Assembly: GCF_000307265.1 (NCBI RefSeq)
Contig: NZ_DF158898.1
Span: forward strand, 102,196-166,195
Direction of reading: 5' to 3'
DNA length: 64,000 nt
Origin: Oscillibacter ruminantium GH1
GTDB taxonomy: Bacteria; Bacillota; Clostridia; Oscillospirales; Oscillospiraceae
Shown here: positions 53,836-63,010 of the stretch, one piece after another
How the letters are laid out: each line of letters opens with the position of its first letter
How positions within the stretch are numbered: the first letter of the stretch is position 1
Translations under genes and position numbers: made by a program
Notes under the pieces: generated by a model
What the model was told of the DNA's origin: nothing
Seen by the model: the letters and a program-made list of their open reading frames with translations, nothing else
Databases searched by the model: none

Positions 53836-53866
53836 AAACTGAGGTCGGAAAAGGGAGGTCTGCCGC

Positions 53867-54763
53867 ATGAAGGACAGAAAGCTGCCGATGTGGATGCTAT
53901 TGATTGCGGTGGCGCTGTGCGCCGCGCTGATTGGCGTGGTAATCTGGCAGGGGAGCAGACTGCGCGGCATGGGAATGACTGCGCCCGCCCTGTCTGCACA
54001 GACCTCATCCGGGGAGACGGGCGCTTCCGCCCTGTCTCCAAAAAGTATCTCTCAGCTGATAAAAACCTTTGATTTGGTGCCCGAGGGAAAGGACGAAGCG
54101 GGGGAAACGGTAACGGCGGACGTGTCCTTGACGCTGTGGGACGACCAGCCCGATGCGGCGGTGACGCTGTTGGTGACCCGGGGCGGCTCCGCCGCCTCTC
54201 AAACGCTGACCCGGAATTCCTCCGGCGTTTATAGCGGATCACTGACACTGCCTCTTTCATCACAGCAGGACGATCAGAGCATTGCCTTGTCGGCATTGGT
54301 GAAGGGCGGCGGCGTGTACGCGCAGGAGCGGCTGGGGGACTATCCCAACGCTCTGTTTATGCTGGCCTCCCTTCGGGTGGATGTGAAAGAGGGCGGTATG
54401 ACCTATGTTCGCAAGGCGCTGCCGGCGCCGGGTGTGGGCCTGATGCGCATCAATGCGGACTGTCGCGTCTCCGTGCTGGACGGGAGCAAACCGGCGGAGG
54501 TTAAGAGCGCATCGTTCCGTTTGTACTGCAACGGTGAACGGATAAAGCAGCTTGCCGCCGTGGAGGATGAGTCGGGACAGTACCTCTATGGCCCTCAGCC
54601 GTGGGACAATGCGCTGGTGTGTCAGAGCGGAGACGAAGTGTCCCTGACCTTTGCCTGCACCGGAGAGGACGGGCTTTCCTATGAATTTCCACTGGAATCC
54701 ACCTCCATCACAGAACACGGGGGAAGCGTTCTCCCACAGAGCATTCCACCGATAGTTTCGTGA
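53867..54763 (+). CDS. Hypothetical membrane-anchored extracytoplasmic protein
   Basis: A 298-residue protein with one N-terminal membrane helix (WMLLIAVALCAALIGVVIW) and a Ser/Gly/Ala-rich linker before a beta-rich external domain, probably Ig-like by its alternating strands (VTADVSLTLWDDQPDAAVTL, YSGSLTLPLSSQQDDQSIAL). No catalytic motif or family recognised. GGGAGG precedes the ATG. It lies between ecfT and truA, so it may simply be carried in the operon. The 143-bp gap after it (54764-54906) holds only a doubtful short frame and a weak hairpin. Confidence 0.75.
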   Translation: MKDRKLPMWMLLIAVALCAALIGVVIWQGSRLRGMGMTAPALSAQTSSGETGASALSPKSISQLIKTFDLVPEGKDEAGETVTADVSLTLWDDQPDAAVTLLVTRGGSAASQTLTRNSSGVYSGSLTLPLSSQQDDQSIALSALVKGGGVYAQERLGDYPNALFMLASLRVDVKEGGMTYVRKALPAPGVGLMRINADCRVSVLDGSKPAEVKSASFRLYCNGERIKQLAAVEDESGQYLYGPQPWDNALVCQSGDEVSLTFACTGEDGLSYEFPLESTSITEHGGSVLPQSIPPIVS

Positions 54764-54906
54764 AGGAGGACGCCCGCGCGGCGGCTGTGTTTTTTACCAA
54801 ACAGAAGGTGCCGCGTCTGCTGTGCGCGAAGTTCCTTTTTCGGCTGGAGTACCGCGCCTCCGCCGATCCAACACCGACTTGTCCCAAATAAGGAGTTTTG
54901 ACTGCT

Positions 54907-55662
54907 ATGCGCAACATTGCCCTGAAACTGATGTATAACGGCACCGCCTACCACGGGTGGCAGGTGCAGAAAAACGCCGTCTCCGTCTGCGGGACGCTGG
55001 AAAAAGCCTTGGCGGAGGTCTGTGGGGGGCCGGTGCATCTCACCGGCTGCGGCCGCACCGATGCGGGAGTCCACGCCGAGCGGTATGTCGCCAATTTCCG
55101 CACAGACAGCCGCATTCCAGTGGATCGGCTGCCCTTTGCTATCAACACCCACACGCCGGAGAGCATCGCCGTGAAAGAGGCGCTGGAAGTGGACCCGGAT
55201 TTCAACGCCATCGGGTCCTGCATCAAAAAGGAATACACCTATCGCATTTACAACTCTGTTTTTAAAAACCCTTTTTATGTGAATCGGGCTTATTTTTACC
55301 CCAAGAAACTGGACGAGGAATTTCTGAACCGGGCGGCGGGAATGTTCGTGGGAACCCACGATTTTGCGGCGGTGAGGAGCGTGGGGACGGAGACGAGAAC
55401 CACCGTTCGCACGATTTATTACTGCGATGTATCCCGCAGGGGGGACCTTTTGGAATTGAAGGTCTGCGCCGACGGCTTTTTGTATAATATGGTGCGTGCC
55501 ATCACCGGAACGGTGCTGTACGCGGCGGAGGGGAAATTCACCCCGGAGGATATCCCCGCGATTTTGGAGGGACGGAACCGCAGCGCTGCGGGACCCACCG
55601 CGCCGCCGGGCGGATTGTACCTGACGAGACTTTGGTATGAGGATGAACAGCTCAATGGCTAA
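54907..55662 (+). CDS. truA: tRNA pseudouridine synthase A
   Basis: Makes pseudouridine at positions 38-40 of tRNA. The 251 residues include YNGTAYHGWQVQ, the catalytic Asp52 in CGRTDAGVHAE, and FLYNMVRAITGTVLYAAEGK. The ATG at 54907 has AAGGAG 10 bp upstream. A TTG three codons earlier is too close to it. It is commonly found with ecfA1A2T. It overlaps the next gene by 8 bp. Confidence 0.96.
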   Translation: MRNIALKLMYNGTAYHGWQVQKNAVSVCGTLEKALAEVCGGPVHLTGCGRTDAGVHAERYVANFRTDSRIPVDRLPFAINTHTPESIAVKEALEVDPDFNAIGSCIKKEYTYRIYNSVFKNPFYVNRAYFYPKKLDEEFLNRAAGMFVGTHDFAAVRSVGTETRTTVRTIYYCDVSRRGDLLELKVCADGFLYNMVRAITGTVLYAAEGKFTPEDIPAILEGRNRSAAGPTAPPGGLYLTRLWYEDEQLNG

Positions 55663-56836
55663 TAGAACGAAAGATATTTGGAATGATGATGACGAGGAAG
55701 ACCTTCCGATCAAACGCCACCGTCTGCGCAGCTTCCTGATCTTTTTCCTGTTGCTTCTGGCGGTGCTGCTGGTGGTTCTTGCCGCCGCATGGAGGGACGG
55801 TACGGGGCTGGACGCTCTGCACCGTTACTTTGCCTATGGCAAAAGCGAGGGAGACGGGTCCACAGGATACGTTTACGACGCGTCCTCCAGCAACCGCTTT
55901 GCAAAACTGGGGAATACGCTGGTGGTACTGTCGGACACGGCACTGTCTCTGGTGGACGGAAACGGAAATACGCTCTGGTCTGCCTCTGTGAAAATGGAAT
56001 CCCCGGCATTAAGCGCCGTGGGGGACCGGGCTGTGGCCTACGATGTGGGCGGTACGCAGCTGTATGTGCTGGATCAAGCGGGGCTTGTTTATCAGGTGAG
56101 CGCCGACGAGACAGAGCCGTATCTCTCCGCAACCCTGAACAGCAGCGGCGAGCTGGCGGTGACTGCCCGAAAGCAGAACTATAAGGCGGCTGTCTCCGTC
56201 TATGATTCGGCTGGAAATCCGCTGTTTGCCTTCAACTCCTCCGAGCGTTTTGTTTCCAACGCCTATGCGACCGACGACGGAAAGTATCTGGCGGCAGTGA
56301 CGCTGGGCCAGTCCGGCGGGGCGTTTGCATCCAATGTGGTGCTTTATGATCTGACGGCTACCGATCCGGTGGCATCTTGGCCCGTGGGCAGCGGCATGTG
56401 CTACGATATGGGAGCCGTGGGCGGCAGCCTCACCATGGTCTGCGACGACGGACTGTACTTCAGTGCTTCAGACCGGGAGCTGTCGGCCTCGTATTCCTAT
56501 GGAGGGTCCTATCTGCGGGAGTACGATCTTCAGGGCGAGAACTATGCGGTGCTGCTGCTGAACCGCTATCAGTCCGGAAGCGTGGCCCGACTGGTGACGG
56601 TGGGGGCCGACGGACAGGAGATCGCCTCGCTCGATGTCAGTGAGGAAGTTTTGAGTATCTCCGCCTCCGGGCGGTATATTGCGGTGCTGTATGCCGACAA
56701 GCTGGCGATCTACACACCCCAGCTGGAGCAGTATGCCTCCCTCACGGGAACGGATTATGCCCGGGAAGCACTGGTGGGAAGTGACGGGTCCGCTCTGCTG
56801 ATGGCATCGGAGAAAGCAGTGAGATTTTTGCCATGA
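55655..56836 (+). CDS. DUF5711 family membrane-anchored beta-propeller-like protein
   Basis: A 393-residue protein with a short acidic/basic cytoplasmic tail, a membrane helix (LIFFLLLLAVLLVVLAAAW) and a long external domain of repeated beta blades (LVVLSDTALSLVDGNGNTLW, VYDSAGNPLFAFNSSERF, YIAVLYADKLAIYTP). This fits the DUF5711 family of Clostridia, of unknown function. The start could also be 6 codons earlier. I use the ATG at 55655, which overlaps truA by 8 bp. Confidence 0.82.
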   Translation: MANRTKDIWNDDDEEDLPIKRHRLRSFLIFFLLLLAVLLVVLAAAWRDGTGLDALHRYFAYGKSEGDGSTGYVYDASSSNRFAKLGNTLVVLSDTALSLVDGNGNTLWSASVKMESPALSAVGDRAVAYDVGGTQLYVLDQAGLVYQVSADETEPYLSATLNSSGELAVTARKQNYKAAVSVYDSAGNPLFAFNSSERFVSNAYATDDGKYLAAVTLGQSGGAFASNVVLYDLTATDPVASWPVGSGMCYDMGAVGGSLTMVCDDGLYFSASDRELSASYSYGGSYLREYDLQGENYAVLLLNRYQSGSVARLVTVGADGQEIASLDVSEEVLSISASGRYIAVLYADKLAIYTPQLEQYASLTGTDYAREALVGSDGSALLMASEKAVRFLP

Positions 56837-56903
56837 ACGTGCATTTTTGGACGATATTTCAGCTGAATTCACAAATTATTTACGGGTGGGGAGGTAGGCA
56901 AAC

Positions 56904-57710
56904 ATGCAAACAGCTGTTATAATAGACTGTATTGTCGCAGCTGTGCTGCTGGGCTTCTTGATTTATGGGGCATGGCGCGGCCTGTTTCGAGCGGTTGCGG
57001 GGCTGCTGATGGTGATCCTCGCCCTGACGGGAGCCATGTTTGTTGCCCGGGAGCTGACCCCGATTGCCACGAATCTGCTTCGCCCCGTGATTGAAAATAC
57101 TGTCACGCAGCGGGTGGACGACGCCATGAACGGCAGCGCGCCCTCGCAGGGAGGCGAAGAGACTGTGGTTCCCATGCAGCCGGAGATCAGTCCGCCTTCT
57201 TCGGAGGCTTCGTCGCCGTCCGGTTCCGCCGGTTCCGCCAGTGCGGCGGATTCCTCCGGTGCTTTGGGTGACAGCGGCGCGCAGACCCGCCTGCAGGCGG
57301 GAGAGCTGCTGAAGCTGATGGGCTGGGACGATACCCTGACGAAATCCCTTTCGGACCGGGCGGAGGAAAAGGTCCGGGACACCGGCGTTTCCCTCGCCAT
57401 GGCCGTGGTGGACAGTGTGATGGAGTCCTTCGTGTACATGGTTTTGTTTGCCCTGTCCTTTGCGGTGCTGTCGCTCCTGCTCCACTTGGTGGCAAGGGCG
57501 CTGGATATCGCGATGAAGCTGCCGGGCGTTCACCTGCTGAATGGATTGGGCGGCGCTGTGGTGGGTCTGATTCAGGGAGTGCTGCTGATCTTCCTGGCGA
57601 TTTGGCTGCTGCGCTGTCTGCGCGTCTCTTTCGACACGGAGATCGTGGCCCAGACCCGGTTACTGAGTTTTTTCACAAGCCACAGTCCTTTGGACTTGCT
57701 TTTCTATTGA
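56904..57710 (+). CDS. CvpA family membrane protein
   Basis: A 268-residue protein of the colicin V production protein family, with helices at the N-terminus (IIDCIVAAVLLGFLIYGAWR) and C-terminus. A long extracytoplasmic loop (about residues 75-140) is very Ser/Pro/Glu-rich, longer than usual for CvpA. The function in Gram-positives is unclear, probably envelope maintenance. GGGAGGTAGGC precedes the ATG. Confidence 0.88.
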   Translation: MQTAVIIDCIVAAVLLGFLIYGAWRGLFRAVAGLLMVILALTGAMFVARELTPIATNLLRPVIENTVTQRVDDAMNGSAPSQGGEETVVPMQPEISPPSSEASSPSGSAGSASAADSSGALGDSGAQTRLQAGELLKLMGWDDTLTKSLSDRAEEKVRDTGVSLAMAVVDSVMESFVYMVLFALSFAVLSLLLHLVARALDIAMKLPGVHLLNGLGGAVVGLIQGVLLIFLAIWLLRCLRVSFDTEIVAQTRLLSFFTSHSPLDLLFY

Positions 57711-57771
57711 CTTTCCGCGCAGTGACTGCGCACGGCGTCCCGGACGCCCACTGTAATTCTGGAGGTATACG

Positions 57772-60090
57772 ATGCAACCGAAACTTTGCTCAAGATGCAA
57801 AAAAAATGTGGCCGTGGTGTTCATCTCCCGGCTGGACGGCGAGAACACCGTGAACGAGGGCCTGTGCCTGAAGTGCGCGAAGGAACTGGGCTTGCCTCAG
57901 GTGGACGATATGATGAAGCGGATGGGGATCTCCGACGACGATTTGGACACGCTGAACAATGAGATGCTTCAGGCGTTTGACGGCGTGGAGAACGTGGAGG
58001 ATCTGCCCAAGGAGGAAGATCCGGACACGGATGAGGAAGAGGGCAAAACTGCCACCTTCCCGTTTTTGAACCGTCTGTTCAATGGCGACTCCTCGTCCCG
58101 GAACGATGAGCAGTCCGAGGGCAGTTCTGCCCGGGCGGACCGGGACAAGGAACACAAGGGCGACAAAAAGCGCAAGTATCTGGAGAGCTATTGCCTGAAT
58201 CTGACGGAGCGGGCCAAAAACGGCAAGCTGGACCCGGTGATCGGCCGGGAACAGGAGATTGAGCGGGTGATCCAGATTCTGAATCGCCGCCAGAAGAACA
58301 ATCCCTGCCTGATCGGCGAGCCGGGCGTTGGCAAGACCGCCATTGCCGAGGGCTTGGCCCAGCGCATTTCCGCGGGGCAGGTTCCCTTTAAGCTGCGGGA
58401 GAAGGAGGTCTATCTGCTGGACCTGACCGCCTTGGTGGCGGGTACGCAGTTCCGTGGCCAGTTTGAGTCCCGGATGAAGGGCTTGATTGACGAAGTAAAG
58501 CGGCTGGGGAACATCATCCTCATGATCGACGAGGTTCACACCATCGTGGGCGCGGGGGATGCGGAGGGCAGCATGAATGCCGCCAACATTTTGAAGCCCG
58601 CCCTTTCCCGGGGCGAGATTCAGGTGATTGGAGCCACCACCTTTACCGAGTACCGCAAGTCCATCGAAAAGGACACGGCGCTGGAGCGGCGCTTCCAGCC
58701 GGTGACGGTGAACGAGCCGTCTATCGAGGATTCCATCCAGATTTTGAAGGGGCTTGCTCCGAAGTATGAGGCGTTCCACGGCGTGAAACTCAGCGACGGC
58801 ATTCTGCGTCAGGCGGTGCTGCTCTCCGAGCGGTATATTACGGACCGTTTCCTGCCGGACAAGGCCATCGACCTGATTGACGAGGCCTGTTCCGATCTGA
58901 ATTTGAAAGACCCGAACATCTCCCGCCGCATGGAGATTCAGCGGGAGCTGGAGGACTATGAAAAGGAAAACGCCATGCTGGAGGAGCTGGCCGCCGATGA
59001 CGGCGCGGAGCCAGACTATGAGCGGATGGCGTTTTTGAAGAGCAAGCGTGCGCAGCTGGGCTCTGAGCTGCAGGTTCTGCTGGACAAGGGCGACCCTCAG
59101 CTTGCCATGGAAAATCTGGCCCATGTCATTGAACTATGGACGAAAATTCCCGCCTCCCGCATCCGGGAGCAGGAGTTCCAGCGCTTGAGCCAGTTGGATA
59201 GCCGTCTGAAATCCCACATCGTGGGACAAGACGCCGCGGTGGAGTCCGTCACTGCCGCTGTGCGGCGGAACCGAGTGGGCATCAGCCCCAAGCGCAAGCC
59301 CGTCAGTTTTATCTTTGTCGGTCCCACGGGCGTGGGAAAGACGGAGTTGGTGAAGCAGCTGGCGACCGACCTGTTCAACACGCCGGACAGCCTGATCCGG
59401 CTGGATATGTCCGAGTTTATGGAAAAGCACTCCGTCTCCCGCATTGTGGGCTCTCCCCCGGGATATGTGGGCTATGACGAGGCGGGGCAGCTGACGGAAA
59501 AAATCCGCCGTAAGCCCTACGCCGTGGTTTTGTTTGACGAGATCGAAAAGGCGCATCCGGATGTGCTGAATATTTTACTGCAAATTCTGGATGACGGCGA
59601 GATCACCGACTCTCATGGGCGGAAGGTCAACTTTGAAAACACCGTGATCGTCATGACCTCCAACGCCGGCAGTGCCACCAAGGAGGGGACGGTTGGCTTT
59701 GACCGCACCGCCGGACAGCAGGACAAGGCGAAGGCCATGAAGGGGCTGGAGCAGTTCCTCCGCCCGGAGTTCATCAACCGCGTGGACGAGGTGATCTGCT
59801 TTAACCGCCTCAGCGAGGAGAATTTCCAGTCCATTGCCCGCATTATGCTGGAGGAGCTGACCGCGTCCTTAAAGGACAAGGGCGTGACGCTGACCTACGA
59901 CGACGGACTGCTGGCTTATCTCACGCACAAGTCCTATTCCGTGACCTATGGCGCCCGCAATCTGCGGCGCACCATTCAGAAAGAGCTGGAGGACCCCATG
60001 GCCGCCCAGATGATCGACAGCTTTGAGCACCCCATCTCTCAAATTCGGGCGACGGTGGAAGATGAAAAAGTGAAACTCTATGCTTTGTAA
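57772..60090 (+). CDS. Clp ATPase of the ClpE type
   Basis: AAA+ unfoldase that delivers proteins to ClpP. The 772 residues start with a zinc finger (C6, C9, C32, C35), the mark of ClpE, in place of the Clp_N repeats of ClpC. A long acidic Ser-rich linker follows (residues 78-130). The first AAA domain has GEPGVGKT and LMIDEVHT. The coiled-coil middle domain holds [20 protein letters not shown]. The second AAA domain has [21 protein letters not shown] and [11 protein letters not shown]. The VGF loop (EGTVGFD) should bind ClpP. No CtsR-type operator is obvious upstream. GGAGG precedes the ATG. Confidence 0.93.
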   Translation: MQPKLCSRCKKNVAVVFISRLDGENTVNEGLCLKCAKELGLPQVDDMMKRMGISDDDLDTLNNEMLQAFDGVENVEDLPKEEDPDTDEEEGKTATFPFLNRLFNGDSSSRNDEQSEGSSARADRDKEHKGDKKRKYLESYCLNLTERAKNGKLDPVIGREQEIERVIQILNRRQKNNPCLIGEPGVGKTAIAEGLAQRISAGQVPFKLREKEVYLLDLTALVAGTQFRGQFESRMKGLIDEVKRLGNIILMIDEVHTIVGAGDAEGSMNAANILKPALSRGEIQVIGATTFTEYRKSIEKDTALERRFQPVTVNEPSIEDSIQILKGLAPKYEAFHGVKLSDGILRQAVLLSERYITDRFLPDKAIDLIDEACSDLNLKDPNISRRMEIQRELEDYEKENAMLEELAADDGAEPDYERMAFLKSKRAQLGSELQVLLDKGDPQLAMENLAHVIELWTKIPASRIREQEFQRLSQLDSRLKSHIVGQDAAVESVTAAVRRNRVGISPKRKPVSFIFVGPTGVGKTELVKQLATDLFNTPDSLIRLDMSEFMEKHSVSRIVGSPPGYVGYDEAGQLTEKIRRKPYAVVLFDEIEKAHPDVLNILLQILDDGEITDSHGRKVNFENTVIVMTSNAGSATKEGTVGFDRTAGQQDKAKAMKGLEQFLRPEFINRVDEVICFNRLSEENFQSIARIMLEELTASLKDKGVTLTYDDGLLAYLTHKSYSVTYGARNLRRTIQKELEDPMAAQMIDSFEHPISQIRATVEDEKVKLYAL

Positions 60091-60114
60091 GCACTGTAAA
60101 GGAAGGTGACTTTC

Positions 60115-60324
60115 GTGCTGTTCCGAAAAGATATTGACCCGCGATGCGCATATTGCCGGCAGGGTGCGCAGATCAACGAACGGGAAGTGGCCTGTGTGAA
60201 AAAGGGAATCGTCCCGATGGAGAGCAGCTGCCGCAAATTCCGGTACGATCCACTGAAGCGGATGCCGCCTCGGCCCGCGACCTTGGAGACGACGCGGTTG
60301 AAGGAAGAGGATTTTTCGCTCTGA
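60115..60324 (+). CDS. Small Cys-containing conserved-looking protein
   Basis: A 69-residue basic protein from a GTG start at 60115 with AAGGAAGG upstream. CAYCRQG near the N-terminus, then ACVKKG and SSCRKFRYDPLKRMPP, give four cysteines suggestive of a small zinc ribbon. An alternative GTG three codons earlier is nearer the ribosome site. No family recognised. It lies 25 bp after the ClpE-like gene and 38 bp before the flavodoxin-ferredoxin gene. Confidence 0.6.
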   Translation: MLFRKDIDPRCAYCRQGAQINEREVACVKKGIVPMESSCRKFRYDPLKRMPPRPATLETTRLKEEDFSL

Positions 60325-60362
60325 GAGCGAACCTAAAAATAGAAAAAGAGGGGAAAGCGGAT

Positions 60363-61184
60363 ATGGAGATCGAAAAAGTCCGGGTGGTCTATTACAGCGC
60401 GACAGGTACCACGGAGAAGGTCGTCACAGCCGTGGCGGAAGGGCTGGCGCGCGAACTGGGGAAGCCGTTGGAAACTGTGAATATTTCATCCCCGGCGGAG
60501 CGTGAAAAGGATATTTCCTTTACAGATACGGATCTGGTGGTTGTGGGAACACCCACCTATGCGGGGCGCATTCCCAACAAGATGCTGCCCTATTTCCAGA
60601 CGAAGCTGACGGGAAACGGTGCGCTGGCAGTGCCGGTGGTGCTGTTTGGCAACCGGAACTTTGACAACTCTCTGGCCGAGCTTTGCGCGGAGCTGGAGGC
60701 CCACGGATTCCACACCGTGGCCGCCGCCGCCTTTGTGGGCCAGCACGCCTTTGCGACCAAGCTGGCTGCGGGCCGCCCTGACGAAGAGGACTTTGCTCAG
60801 GCGGAGCGTTTTGGAAAAGATATAGCTGTAAAGATAAAAGGGTTGACGCAGATTCCGGCCCCTGTTCAGGTTTCCGGTGATCCTGCCGCACCCTATTATA
60901 CGCCGTTGGGAACCGACGGTCAGCCCGCCAAATTCCTGAAGGCAAAGCCTCAGACCGATCCGGACAAGTGTACGGACTGCGGGCTGTGCGCGGCGGTGTG
61001 TCCCATGGGTTCCATCGACCCGGCGGATGTTTCCAGCGTACCCGGCGTGTGCATTAAATGTCAGGCCTGTGTGGTGAAGTGTCCCACAGGCGCCAAATAT
61101 TTCGATGACCCGGCGTTTTTGTCCCACAAGGACATGCTGGAAACCAATTACACCCGTCGGGCAGAAAGCCAATTGTTTTTCTAA
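60363..61184 (+). CDS. EFR1-type flavodoxin-ferredoxin fusion protein
   Basis: Cytoplasmic electron carrier of 273 residues. The N-terminal flavodoxin-like domain has the FMN phosphate loop YYSATGTTEKV and VVGTPTYAGRIPNK. The C-terminal domain has two [4Fe-4S] motifs: CTDCGLCAAVCPMGSID and CIKCQACVVKCPTGA. The EFR1 family is common in Clostridia with unknown partners. GAGGGGAAAGC precedes the ATG. It is followed by a terminator. Confidence 0.9.
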   Translation: MEIEKVRVVYYSATGTTEKVVTAVAEGLARELGKPLETVNISSPAEREKDISFTDTDLVVVGTPTYAGRIPNKMLPYFQTKLTGNGALAVPVVLFGNRNFDNSLAELCAELEAHGFHTVAAAAFVGQHAFATKLAAGRPDEEDFAQAERFGKDIAVKIKGLTQIPAPVQVSGDPAAPYYTPLGTDGQPAKFLKAKPQTDPDKCTDCGLCAAVCPMGSIDPADVSSVPGVCIKCQACVVKCPTGAKYFDDPAFLSHKDMLETNYTRRAESQLFF

Positions 61185-61236
61185 GGCGAAAGCCGAAAAT
61201 CTGCGAACTGTCAATTGAGAAGAATTACATAGGAAA

Positions 61237-61270
61237 GCAAGCGAGAGACACCGCCTCTCGCTTGCTTTTT
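61237..61270 (+). terminator. Terminator of the ClpE-flavodoxin unit
   Basis: GCAAGCGAGAG (61237-61247) pairs with CTCTCGCTTGC (61255-61265), then TTTTT. Confidence 0.93.
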
Positions 61271-61302
61271 GCCTTGACCGGTCAGAATTTTGAAAAAAGC
61301 TA

Positions 61303-61331
61303 TTGCAATGCAAGGCGGAGTATGGTATATA
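61303..61331 (+). promoter_or_regulatory. Promoter of the redox operon
   Basis: TTGCAA (61303-61308) and TATATA (61326-61331) with a 17-bp spacer. The octamer ATTGCAAT covers the -35 box (61302-61309) and recurs at 61371-61378, just before the ribosome site of the first gene. Confidence 0.75.
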
Positions 61332-61359
61332 TTAATGTAACCATAACGATTACATTAAT
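61331..61359. promoter_or_regulatory. Palindromic operator of the redox operon
   Basis: ATTAATGTAA (61331-61340) and TTACATTAAT (61350-61359) are perfect 10-bp inverted repeats with a 9-bp spacer. They abut the -10 box and cover the expected transcription start. The second gene of the operon encodes an Rrf2-family regulator, whose members bind such AT-rich palindromes, so it is the prime candidate repressor. Confidence 0.75.
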
Positions 61360-61390
61360 AAACCGCTATGATTGCAATGAAGGAGAAGTC

Positions 61391-62314
61391 ATGATGAAAA
61401 AAACAGGATTATTGCTGGGCCTTGCCCTCTTGCTGCTTTTGAGCGCCTGCGGCGCCAACGGACAGACTGCTACCGGAAGCATGGGCGCACAGACGTCCGG
61501 CAGTGCCGAAGAGTCTATTGGTGTGGTGAACATTACCGCCGAGGAGGCGTATGCCCGCATGAACAGCGGCGACCCCATTGTCGTGGTGGATGTGCGGACT
61601 GCGGAGGAGTATGCCGAAAATCACATTCCCGGTGCGATTCTGATTCCCAATGAGGAGATCGGCACGGAGCCTTTGGCCGCGATTCCCGTGTTGAATACGG
61701 AGATTCTTCTATACTGCCGCAGCGGAAACCGCAGTGCACAGGCCGCACAGAAGCTGGTGGGCATGGGTTATACCAATGTGTCCGATTTTGGCGGTATTCA
61801 GGACTGGACCTATGAAACGGAAAGCGGAGCCTATCAGACGGAGAAAAAGGAGGGGACACTGACTTCCTTTGCCACCTATGATTTGAACGGCGTCGCGGAG
61901 GATGAAAGTATCTTTGCGGATCATCGGCTGACCATGATTAACATCTGGGCCACCTTCTGCGGCCCCTGCCTGCGGGAAATGCCGGAGCTGGGGCAGCTGG
62001 CAGCTGACTATGCGGAGCGCGGCGTACAGATCGTTGGAATCGTGGCAGACGTTTCCCAAAGAGACGACGGGACGTATTCTCCCGAGATGGTCGAGACGGC
62101 GCAGGCGCTGGTCGCCCAGACCGGCGCGGACTATCCCCACCTGCTGCCCTCCGTGGATTTGGTGTCCGCCAAACTGAAATCAGTCAGCGCCGTGCCGGAG
62201 ACCATTTTTGTGGACAGCGCGGGGAATCTTGTGGGCCAGTCCTATGTTGGCTCCCGCAGTGGAGGGGATTGGGCAAGAATCATCGATTCTCTGCTGGAAG
62301 AGGCGGCGGCATGA
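61391..62314 (+). CDS. Rhodanese-thioredoxin (TlpA-like) fusion lipoprotein
   Basis: A 307-residue surface protein. The signal peptide has a lipobox ending LLSAC, with Cys20 lipidated. Residues about 45-140 are a rhodanese domain with active-site Cys109 (YCRSGNRSA). Residues about 155-300 are a TlpA/ResA-like thioredoxin with WATFCGPC (Cys190, Cys193). It likely moves sulfur or reduces disulfides outside the membrane, and needs electrons from inside. The ATG at 61391 follows AAGGAG, and a second ATG follows directly. It overlaps the regulator gene by 4 bp. Confidence 0.93.
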   Translation: MMKKTGLLLGLALLLLLSACGANGQTATGSMGAQTSGSAEESIGVVNITAEEAYARMNSGDPIVVVDVRTAEEYAENHIPGAILIPNEEIGTEPLAAIPVLNTEILLYCRSGNRSAQAAQKLVGMGYTNVSDFGGIQDWTYETESGAYQTEKKEGTLTSFATYDLNGVAEDESIFADHRLTMINIWATFCGPCLREMPELGQLAADYAERGVQIVGIVADVSQRDDGTYSPEMVETAQALVAQTGADYPHLLPSVDLVSAKLKSVSAVPETIFVDSAGNLVGQSYVGSRSGGDWARIIDSLLEEAAA

Positions 62315-62739
62315 CGGCGGAATTTTCGTTGGCAGTCCATGCGCTGGTATACCTGCTCCATAAAGAGTGCGTGGTTTCCAGCCAGGAGCTGGCGGACAAT
62401 ATTTGCACGAATCCCGCTCGGGTACGCAAGGTCATGACAAAGCTGCACAAAGCCGGACTGGTGGACGCGTTTCAGGGGAAAGGAAGCGGCTACCAGTCCC
62501 GGCCCGGCAGTGCGGAACTGTCCTTGGATCGGGTTCTGGACGCGCTGGACGAAGAGCCGATTACGATGAATTGGCGCTCGGGAGCGATTGACCGGGAATG
62601 CCTGATTTCTTCAGGAATGGGCAATGTTATGGACGGTTTATACGCCGACATGAACGAGGCCTGCCGCCGGCGGCTGGCGAATATGACGGTGGGCGGGATC
62701 AATCAGACCATATTTGCAAGAAAGAAGGATCAAAAATGA
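62311..62739 (+). CDS. Rrf2-family transcriptional regulator
   Basis: A 142-residue winged helix protein. The Rrf2 start FSLAVHALVYLLHKE is followed by the recognition region TNPARVRKVMTKLHKAGLV and the wing FQGKGSGYQS. Cysteines are at 20, 32, 97 and 118. The three-Cys iron-sulfur ligand set of IscR is not present, so it may sense thiol or sulfur state through other residues. It overlaps the preceding gene (ATGA) and the following one (ATGA). The operator at 61331-61359 is its probable target. Confidence 0.92.
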   Translation: MTAEFSLAVHALVYLLHKECVVSSQELADNICTNPARVRKVMTKLHKAGLVDAFQGKGSGYQSRPGSAELSLDRVLDALDEEPITMNWRSGAIDRECLISSGMGNVMDGLYADMNEACRRRLANMTVGGINQTIFARKKDQK

Positions 62740-62873
62740 AATGCAATGCGATCATTCTGGGGCTTGAAAAGACGGAAAAGATGCTGGGGGGCGTTCTGGA
62801 AAAGCGGGGGAAATCTGCCGCGCTGGCAGAAAAGACTTGGGGCATGTACGACGGGACATGTGTTCCTGTATGA
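62736..62873 (+). CDS. 45-residue protein of the redox operon
   Basis: MKCNAIILGLEKTEKMLGG begins a small protein rich in Lys and Leu with Cys near both ends (KCN and GTCVPV). The sequence is not hydrophobic enough for a membrane helix. A GAAGGATCAAAA site precedes its ATG, and it overlaps both neighbours by 4 bp. The family is not recognised, but coupled translation makes it very likely real. Confidence 0.7.
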   Translation: MKCNAIILGLEKTEKMLGGVLEKRGKSAALAEKTWGMYDGTCVPV

Positions 62874-63010
62874 GAACGCGCAAGTATGTCACTGCCGCGA
62901 TTTTTGCGGCGGCAATTATTCTGATCGCCGTTGGAATTTTTATTGGCGAGCCTGACGAAGTGCGGCAAAAGGCAGTCAACATCTGTCTGGAATGTATTGG
63001 TATCGGCTGA
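62870..63010 (+). CDS. CD1871A-family CXXC motif-containing small membrane protein
   Basis: A 46-residue protein with one membrane helix (YVTAAIFAAAIILIAVGIFI) and the family tail KAVNICLECIGIG carrying the CXXC. Members are found in Clostridia beside membrane 4Fe-4S proteins, and the function is not established. The CXXC could exchange disulfides with the thioredoxin lipoprotein. It overlaps the previous gene by 4 bp and the next by 1 bp (TGATG). Confidence 0.88.
   Translation: MRTRKYVTAAIFAAAIILIAVGIFIGEPDEVRQKAVNICLECIGIG

Noticed and set aside
54760..54891. A 43-codon GTG frame overlapping the stop at 54763
   Set aside because: No ribosome site and no recognisable product. The stretch also holds a weak hairpin with a T-run.
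62311..62739. Naming the Rrf2 protein IscR
   Set aside because: The three closely spaced cysteines that bind the IscR cluster are absent and no isc genes are adjacent.
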